From Oscillospiraceae bacterium (lineage in GTDB: Bacteria; Bacillota; Clostridia; Oscillospirales; CAG-382), in the NCBI GenBank assembly GCA_015065165.1, contig SVQU01000011.1:1-56766 (forward strand): 56,766 nucleotides of DNA, given 5' to 3'. The notes beneath the pieces were generated by a model, which saw only the letters and a list, made by a program, of their open reading frames with translations, made no database searches and was not told the origin of the DNA. Shown in pieces: positions 51,078 to 56,766 of this stretch. Every line of letters starts with the position of its first letter. Positions within the stretch are counted from its first letter, which is position 1. A program made the translations under genes and the position numbers.

Positions 51078-52055
51078 ATGAATATAAATCCTCTTATCAG
51101 CATAATCGTCCCCGTTTACAAGGTGGAGCAGTATCTTGATCGATGTGTTGAGAGTATAGTTAAACAAACCTATAAAAATCTAGAAATTATCCTTGTTGAT
51201 GACGGTTCGCCCGATAACTGCCCCCAAATGTGCGATGCTTGGGCAGAAAAGGACGAACGCGTAAAGGTAATACATAAACCGAACGGCGGTTTGTCTGATG
51301 CGCGAAATGCAGGAATGGCGGTTGCCACCGGAGAGTTAATGGGATTTGTAGATAGTGATGATTATATCAGTGAGGATATGTATCAATCGTTGTACGAAAA
51401 TATGGTGGCAAACCATAGCGATATCTCGGCCTGCGGTGTTGAAATGGTGTGGGATGGTATAGAAAAATCCAATATCTTAACACCATTAGGTAACCACTTA
51501 TTGGACAATATGGAGGCCATGCGCGCTACAATAACCGAATCTTTTATAAAGCAACCGGTTTGGTATAAGTTGTATAAAACCCAACAGATAAAGGATATCA
51601 AATTTCCCGTTGGCAAATATCATGAAGACATATTTTGGACCTATAAAGCGGTTGCAAAGGCAAAAACAGTGTCTGTATTTGATAAAATATGTTATTTCTA
51701 TGTACAACGCGGCGGCAGCATAATGGGGGATTCGTATTCATCTAATCGCTTGGATGTGATTGAAGCAAACGAGTTTAGAAACGCATTTATCAAGGATAAT
51801 TATCCCGATTTGGCTCCGCTTACACAAACTCGGTTTATAGGCGTATGTATCTATCATTCGCAAAAATTACTTGTGGCAAAAATAGATGGATATAAGGATT
51901 ATTTTAAAGATTTACATATCCGCGCTAAAAATATTGGTAATGCTTGGAAAATCCAAAAGGATATATCAAAAAAACAAAAAATGTGGCTTAATCTTTATTT
52001 GAAATGCCCCCACCTAACCTGTAAAATACGAAATTTGTTAAAGATAGGATTATAA
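51078..52055 (+). CDS. Glycosyltransferase, GT2 family (EpsJ-like)
   Basis: 325 residues. The classic GT2 opening ISIIVPVYKVEQYLDRCVESIVKQTYKNLEIILVDDGS is followed by GLSDARNAGM and GFVDSDDYIS with the DxD motif, and the C-terminal half is of the EpsJ type. It would transfer a hexose or HexNAc to the lipid-linked unit. The start has little ribosome-site support; a 7-base gap to the preceding stop suggests coupling. Confidence 0.9.
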   Translation: MNINPLISIIVPVYKVEQYLDRCVESIVKQTYKNLEIILVDDGSPDNCPQMCDAWAEKDERVKVIHKPNGGLSDARNAGMAVATGELMGFVDSDDYISEDMYQSLYENMVANHSDISACGVEMVWDGIEKSNILTPLGNHLLDNMEAMRATITESFIKQPVWYKLYKTQQIKDIKFPVGKYHEDIFWTYKAVAKAKTVSVFDKICYFYVQRGGSIMGDSYSSNRLDVIEANEFRNAFIKDNYPDLAPLTQTRFIGVCIYHSQKLLVAKIDGYKDYFKDLHIRAKNIGNAWKIQKDISKKQKMWLNLYLKCPHLTCKIRNLLKIGL

Positions 52056-52075
52056 CGTATATGGAGAATAAATCC

Positions 52076-53176
52076 GTGTCTAAAAAAGTTCTTTTGGTCT
52101 TTGGAACACGTCCCGAGGCTATAAAAATGTGTCCCTTGGTTAATGAGCTTAAAAGCAGAAAAAACCTTGAAACCTTGGTGTGCGTAACAGGTCAGCACAG
52201 ACAAATGCTTGATCAGGTTCTTAACGCCTTTAACGTAACCCCCGATTATGATTTGTCCATAATGAAGTCGGGGCAAACACTGTTTGATATAACCACAAAT
52301 ATTTTGCAAAGCATAAAAGCGGTTTTAGAGGAAGTTAAACCCAGCGTTGTATTGGTTCACGGCGATACCTCCACAACTTTTGTTACCTCTTTGGCATGCT
52401 TTTATATGCAAATTCCCGTTGGCCACGTAGAGGCAGGGTTGAGAACCTATAATATCTATTCTCCCTATCCCGAGGAATTTAACCGCCAGGCTGTGGGAAT
52501 TATAAGTGCCTTTAACTTCGCCCCCACCGAAATGTCAAAAAACAATCTTCTTAAAGAGGGTAAAAATCCCGAAACTATTTACGTTACGGGCAATACGGCT
52601 ATTGACGCTTTGAAAACCACGGTTAAATCGGATTATACCCATCCCCAATTGGAATGGGCGAAGGATAGCCGACTTATTCTTATAACTGCTCACCGCCGTG
52701 AGAATCTCGGCGAGCCTATGAAAAATATGTTCCGCGCAATAAAGCGTGTTATCGATGAACATCCCGACGTAAAGGCTATTTATCCCATTCACATGAACCC
52801 CGTTGTCCGTCAAACCGCCAAGGATATTTTCGGCGATGACGATAGAATACGTATAATAGAACCCCTTGACGTTCTTGATTTTCATAACTTCTTAAGCAGA
52901 AGCTATATGATACTTACCGATTCCGGCGGAATACAGGAGGAAGCTCCCTCCTTGGGTAAGCCTGTCCTTGTTATGCGTGATACTACAGAACGTCCCGAGG
53001 GTGTCGCCGCAGGTACCTTAAAGCTTGTGGGTACGGATGAAGAGGTTATTTATAATAACTTTAAGACCTTGTTGGTGTCCAAAGAAGAATATTCAAAAAT
53101 GAGTAACGCGAGCAACCCCTATGGCGACGGCTTGGCTTGTAAACGTATTGCCGACGTTTTGGAAAAGGTGTTGTAA
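52076..53176 (+). CDS. wecB: UDP-N-acetylglucosamine 2-epimerase
   Basis: 366 residues from the GTG at 52076, which gives MSKKVLLVFGTRPEAIKM and has GGAGA 8 bases upstream. An in-frame ATG at 52061 is an alternative. The family signatures are GTRPEAIK, HGDTSTT, HVEAGLRTYN, TAHRRENLG and the C-terminal LTDSGGIQEEAPSLGKP. It makes UDP-ManNAc from UDP-GlcNAc, a precursor for the polysaccharide. Together with the UDP-sugar dehydrogenase downstream it could lead to ManNAcA, but that enzyme reads as a UDP-glucose type, so the path is uncertain. Confidence 0.92.
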   Translation: MSKKVLLVFGTRPEAIKMCPLVNELKSRKNLETLVCVTGQHRQMLDQVLNAFNVTPDYDLSIMKSGQTLFDITTNILQSIKAVLEEVKPSVVLVHGDTSTTFVTSLACFYMQIPVGHVEAGLRTYNIYSPYPEEFNRQAVGIISAFNFAPTEMSKNNLLKEGKNPETIYVTGNTAIDALKTTVKSDYTHPQLEWAKDSRLILITAHRRENLGEPMKNMFRAIKRVIDEHPDVKAIYPIHMNPVVRQTAKDIFGDDDRIRIIEPLDVLDFHNFLSRSYMILTDSGGIQEEAPSLGKPVLVMRDTTERPEGVAAGTLKLVGTDEEVIYNNFKTLLVSKEEYSKMSNASNPYGDGLACKRIADVLEKVL

Positions 53177-53199
53177 ATTTAATATAGCGAGAATTTAAA

Positions 53200-53757
53200 A
53201 TGAATATAAAAGCTTTGATAAAGAAAATTTTTGGACTAAACAGAGACCCTATTGAAGACAGCAAAAAATATTGGTATGAACATGGCTTTACCTCGGGCAA
53301 GAATTTTGCTTGCTATAGCGCTTATGCCGTAGACGGCAATCTGCCTTGGCTTGTTTCGGTGGGTGATGACGTTACTTTAGCATCTAACGTAAGACTTTTG
53401 GCGCACGATGCCAGCACGGTAAAGGTAGGCGCACATACCAAAATCGGTATAGTAAAAGTGGGTAATAACGTTTTCATAGGTGCCGACAGTATCGTTCTTT
53501 GTAATACCCGTATAGGGGATAACGTTATTATCGGAGCAGGCTCGGTGGTTACCAGAGACGTGCCTTCCAACAGTGTATATGCCGGCAATCCTGCCAAGTT
53601 TGTATGTACCTTTGATGAATTTAAGGAGCTACATCTTAAAAACCGCGAAACTCATCCTATATGTAATGAACACAAATGGTACGAATGGCCGTCTGCTTCT
53701 AAAGAAGAATGGGCGGAAATGAAAGAAAAGCTTAAAGATACCTATGGATATCTTTAA
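53200..53757 (+). CDS. Hexapeptide-repeat (left-handed beta-helix) acetyltransferase
   Basis: 185 residues. The helix turns with I/V-G-x-x-x-x patterns: VSVGDDVTLASNVRLLAHDAS, KIGIVKVGNNVFIGADSIV and IGDNVIIGAGSVVTRDVP. His in LLAHDAS (about residue 69) is a plausible catalytic base, and the ending GNPAKFVCTFDE is typical of the WbbJ/NodL-type O-acetyltransferases. It probably acetylates a sugar of the repeat unit. It lies 23 bases after wecB. The damaged membrane acyltransferase upstream could have had an overlapping role. Confidence 0.85.
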   Translation: MNIKALIKKIFGLNRDPIEDSKKYWYEHGFTSGKNFACYSAYAVDGNLPWLVSVGDDVTLASNVRLLAHDASTVKVGAHTKIGIVKVGNNVFIGADSIVLCNTRIGDNVIIGAGSVVTRDVPSNSVYAGNPAKFVCTFDEFKELHLKNRETHPICNEHKWYEWPSASKEEWAEMKEKLKDTYGYL

Positions 53758-53791
53758 TATCTAAATAAATCGGATTGAAACGGAGAACGGT

Positions 53792-55033
53792 ATGACACTT
53801 TATGAAAAAACAATAAGTAGACAGATACAAATTGCAATCGCGGGCACCGGTTACGTTGGATTGTCGAATGCTATACTTTTGGCTCAGAATAATAAAGTGT
53901 ATGCAGTAGATATTATTCAAGAAAAGGTGGATTTGATAAATCAGAAAAGATCCCCTATCGTTGATAAAGAAATTGAAGAATATTTGTCCGAACGCGTGCT
54001 CGATTTAACAGCCACGACAGATTATAAAGACGCATATAAAAATGCCGATTTTGTAATTATAGCTACTCCCACCAATTATGATGAAGTGGAGAATTTTTTT
54101 GACACATCTTCTGTCGAGGCGGTTATAAAACAGGTTTTAGATATCAATCCCAATGCAGTGATTGTTATAAAATCTACCATTCCTGTAGGCTTTACTTCCG
54201 CTATATTAGAAAGATATCCCACTGCAAAGGTTTTATTCAGCCCCGAATTTTTGCGAGAGGGAAAGGCACTTTATGATAATCTGTACCCTTCGCGCATAAT
54301 TGTCGGAGCACCAAAAGACAATGAGGATTTAAAACGTGCAGCTGAAGTGTTCGCCAATTTGTTAAAAGACGGTGCTATAAAAAAGGATATGCCGATTTTG
54401 TTTACCGATACTACCGAAGCAGAGGCGGTCAAACTGTTTGCTAATACATATCTGGCGTTACGTGTCAGCTTTTTCAATGAGTTGGATACCTATGCGGAAA
54501 TTCACGGATTGAATACAAAGCAGATTATCGATGGGGTTTGTCTTGACCCTCGAATCGGAAGCCATTACAATAATCCCTCTTTTGGTTACGGCGGTTATTG
54601 CCTTCCCAAGGATACAAAACAGTTGCTGGCAAACTATCAGGATGTTCCCGAAAATATTATCGGTGCAATTGTAGAAGCAAATCGTACGCGAAAGGATTTT
54701 GTATCCGAGCGTATCATAAATATGGCGGGGCATGACCCGCTAAACGGAAAAACTGCAACTGTAGGTATCTATCGATTGACTATGAAATCCGGTTCGGATA
54801 ATTTCCGACAATCGTCTATACAGGGCGTTATGAAGCGTTTAAAGTCCCAGGGTGTTCGGATTGTTATTTTCGAACCTACGTTGACAGAAGAAACTTTCTA
54901 TGGCGACCGTGTTGTTCCTTCTCTCGAAGAATTCAAGGCGGTTTCGGATGTAATAATTGCCAACAGATATAGTTCAGATTTGGAAGATTGTATAGATAAA
55001 GTTTATACAAGAGATATATATAGGCGCGATTGA
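53792..55033 (+). CDS. ugd: UDP-glucose/UDP-HexNAc 6-dehydrogenase
   Basis: 413 residues. The NAD-binding fold at the start is [17 protein letters not shown], followed by STIPVGFT and [11 protein letters not shown]. The catalytic Cys lies in [15 protein letters not shown] (about residue 269). The C-terminal domain is [21 protein letters not shown]. It oxidises the C6 hydroxyl of a UDP-sugar to the uronic acid. The short form without the GLAFKP stretch resembles streptococcal-type UDP-glucose dehydrogenases. UDP-glucuronate is the likely product but a HexNAc substrate is not excluded. The start has GGAGAA upstream. Confidence 0.87.
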   Translation: MTLYEKTISRQIQIAIAGTGYVGLSNAILLAQNNKVYAVDIIQEKVDLINQKRSPIVDKEIEEYLSERVLDLTATTDYKDAYKNADFVIIATPTNYDEVENFFDTSSVEAVIKQVLDINPNAVIVIKSTIPVGFTSAILERYPTAKVLFSPEFLREGKALYDNLYPSRIIVGAPKDNEDLKRAAEVFANLLKDGAIKKDMPILFTDTTEAEAVKLFANTYLALRVSFFNELDTYAEIHGLNTKQIIDGVCLDPRIGSHYNNPSFGYGGYCLPKDTKQLLANYQDVPENIIGAIVEANRTRKDFVSERIINMAGHDPLNGKTATVGIYRLTMKSGSDNFRQSSIQGVMKRLKSQGVRIVIFEPTLTEETFYGDRVVPSLEEFKAVSDVIIANRYSSDLEDCIDKVYTRDIYRRD

Positions 55034-55054
55034 ATCGCTGTGTGGAGATGTGTT

Positions 55055-55996
55055 ATGGATTTTAAATATAAAATTACTTTATTTACACCTACCTATAATA
55101 GAGCATATATTTTAGATGTTCTTTACCGTTCGGTTCAAAGACAGACTTTTCGTGATTTTGAATGGATAATTATGGACGATGGTTCTTCGGATAACACAGA
55201 AGAACTCGTTAAATCCTGGATCAATGACGACAACGATTTTCCTATTCGCTTCTATAAAACGAAAAATGGCGGTAAATGCCGAGCGATAAATAAAGGCTTG
55301 GATTTGGCCGAGGGCGAATTGTTTTTCATAATGGATTCCGATGATTATTTGACCGACGATTCGCTTGAAACGGTTGTTAAGTGGGAAGCTACAATTGCAG
55401 ATAAAACAGGGTTCTGCGGAGTTGCGGGTAACAGAGGATCCAGTCCTACCGAAACTCCCAATACACGTTTGTGGCAAATGTACGGTGAAGGTTGTGAATA
55501 TATCGACGAATATGCATACGTTCGTTATCCTGAATATACAGATAAGATAATTGACGGCGAAAGAGCAGGGGTCTGGTATACTGAAATACATAGAAAATAT
55601 AAATATCCTGAATATGATGGCGAGAACTTTTTGACTCCCTGTATCGTGTGGAACCGTATGGCTAAAGATGGTTATAAAATTCGTATATTTGATGATATCA
55701 TTTGGATATGTGAATATCGAGAAGATGGCTTGACAATGCAGGGTAATATGCGATTTATAAAAAACCCTCAAGGTCATGCTGTGTCTATTCGCGAAAAGGC
55801 GGAATTTTTAAACTATCCATTAAAGGAAAAAATGAAAATGTGGTACACCTATTATTGCGACCACACCTTCTGTGATGAAAAATACCGTCTTACTAAAAAA
55901 CAGTGCGCAGAATATATCGGTGCGCCGATTTGGTTTATATATGCTTCGGCAATTGCTCATAAATTAAGCGGTTTAATTAAAAAAATACGTAAGTAA
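55055..55996 (+). CDS. Glycosyltransferase, GT2 family
   Basis: 313 residues from the ATG at 55055 (GGAGA upstream); the GTG at 55040 overlaps the ribosome site. It has ITLFTPTYNRAYILDVLYRS, WIIMDDGSSDNTEELVKSW, KNGGKCRAINKG and FFIMDSDDYLTDD (DxD), and a C-terminal half with WYTEIHRKYKYP and GLTMQGNMRFIKNPQGHAV. The closest gene in the window is the GT2 at 46572, with which it shares the layout. It would add one sugar to the repeat unit. Confidence 0.88.
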   Translation: MDFKYKITLFTPTYNRAYILDVLYRSVQRQTFRDFEWIIMDDGSSDNTEELVKSWINDDNDFPIRFYKTKNGGKCRAINKGLDLAEGELFFIMDSDDYLTDDSLETVVKWEATIADKTGFCGVAGNRGSSPTETPNTRLWQMYGEGCEYIDEYAYVRYPEYTDKIIDGERAGVWYTEIHRKYKYPEYDGENFLTPCIVWNRMAKDGYKIRIFDDIIWICEYREDGLTMQGNMRFIKNPQGHAVSIREKAEFLNYPLKEKMKMWYTYYCDHTFCDEKYRLTKKQCAEYIGAPIWFIYASAIAHKLSGLIKKIRK

Positions 55997-56006
55997 AGAG
56001 GATACA

Positions 56007-56766
56007 TATGATACATCCGATTTTGTCTTTGCAAGCGCGTACCCAAACCTTTATGTTAAAGCATTTTCGTCATACAAAATATGGCAGATATATGCGTAAA
56101 ATACGCAACACCCATCTAAATGAAAGTTGCTTTATCATCGGAAACGGTCCCAGCCTTACCAAAGAGGATCTGGCAACGTTACATAATAAAGGTATCGATA
56201 CCTTTGCGGTTAATCGAATATTCAAGATTTTTCCTCAAACCGAATGGCGTCCCACATATTATGTAAATACAGATGCTGTTCTTATCCGTGATACTCTTAA
56301 AGAGGTGGATGAAATCCCTGCGAAAATTAAGTTTATTCCTTTGCAGAATAAATATTATTTGGGCATAAAGGTTAAGGGCGCAAAATACTTTTTCCGTAAC
56401 GATAGACGTGAAAATGACCAGCCTGAGGGCTTTTCTTTGGACTGCTCCGAGCAGGTGAATATACGCGGAACGGTTACTATCGCTTGTATGCAGTTGGCAA
56501 TGCATTTGGGATACAAGCATATATACCTTTTGGGCATCGACCATAATTTCGATAAAATTATCACCGAAAACGGAGAGATAATAATCGACCCCAGTGTTAA
56601 AAACTATTTTATCGAGGGTTACGATTCGGATATTTCCAACGAGGTTCAGCACGATTTGGGAAATACCACGAGAGCGTATATGGATGTAAGACGCTTTGTG
56701 GATACAACCGACGTAAGGATATATAACGCTTCCCGCCAAACTAAGCTTAACGCGTTCGACAGAGTA
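56007..56766 (+). CDS. DUF115-like/MptE-type Rossmann protein (partial, runs off the end)
   Basis: The first 253 codons are visible from the ATG at 56007 (GAGGATAC upstream). There is a basic start, then FIIGNGPSLTKEDLATL, the characteristic opening of DUF115-type proteins. FAVNRIFKIFPQTEWRPTYYVNTD and IRGTVTIACMQLAMHLGYKHIYLLGIDHNF follow. In polysaccharide loci such genes often encode sugar or nonulosonate-related transferases of unknown activity. It follows the GT2 gene by 10 bases. The C-terminus is not in the window. Confidence 0.75.

Overview
The window comes from a spore-forming Gram-positive bacterium of the Clostridia, most likely an Oscillospiraceae/Ruminococcaceae-type gut anaerobe. 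The evidence is the sporulation genes (gpr, spoIIP, spoIVA, ylmC-like), purine-rich Shine-Dalgarno sites, consensus TTGACA-17-TATAAT promoters, dockerin-bearing secreted enzymes and SipW-type exported proteins. The species cannot be named from sequence alone.

Region 1 (1-15882) is a surface-fibre type export locus, all on the + strand. It encodes seven proteins with a SipW-type signal or membrane N-terminus. Five of them share a C-terminal IWLEGxDxEC motif, and one is a 1687-residue BspA-like leucine-rich-repeat protein. Two ER-type (Ser/His) signal peptidases sit among them. Embedded in the locus is a pair unexpected in a secretion cluster: a membrane-anchored McrB-like AAA+ ATPase and a DUF2357/McrC-N-like protein whose nuclease part is replaced by a very long charged coiled coil. 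This pair is the best candidate here for an undescribed system. I infer that it energises or organises export or assembly rather than cutting DNA.

Region 2 (15883-18031 and on to 19192) starts with a hairpin-rich MITE-like element (15912-16270). A minus-strand rpsT and tRNA-Gly/Arg/His group follows, then the sporulation pair gpr-spoIIP.

Region 3 (19200-26575) is a dockerin/cohesin-like island of three separately promoted genes: a GH20 hexosaminidase with dockerin, a double cohesin-like protein with dockerin, and a DUF4855 protein with dockerin. Each is closed by a similar terminator. The dockerins fall into two recognition classes (AV and SM).

Region 4 (26577-39444) is mostly core: ylmC-like and spoIVA on the minus strand, then pfkA, a cell-surface protein with a Ser/Glu/Val repeat stalk, a 61-residue acidic peptide, rlmB, a degenerate P-type ATPase without the phosphorylation site, an EF-G paralogue and an AlgX/DHHW-like lipoprotein that appears catalytically dead.

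Region 5 (39445-56766, running off the end) is an exopolysaccharide/capsule operon behind a consensus promoter. It starts with a phosphoglycosyl transferase-GT4 fusion and continues with further GT4 and GT2 enzymes, a NodB-type deacetylase, two FkbH-type HAD proteins, a decayed acyltransferase, UDP-GlcNAc 2-epimerase, a hexapeptide acetyltransferase, a UDP-sugar dehydrogenase and a truncated DUF115-type protein. No wzx/wzy-type flippase or polymerase is visible, so the locus must continue beyond the window.
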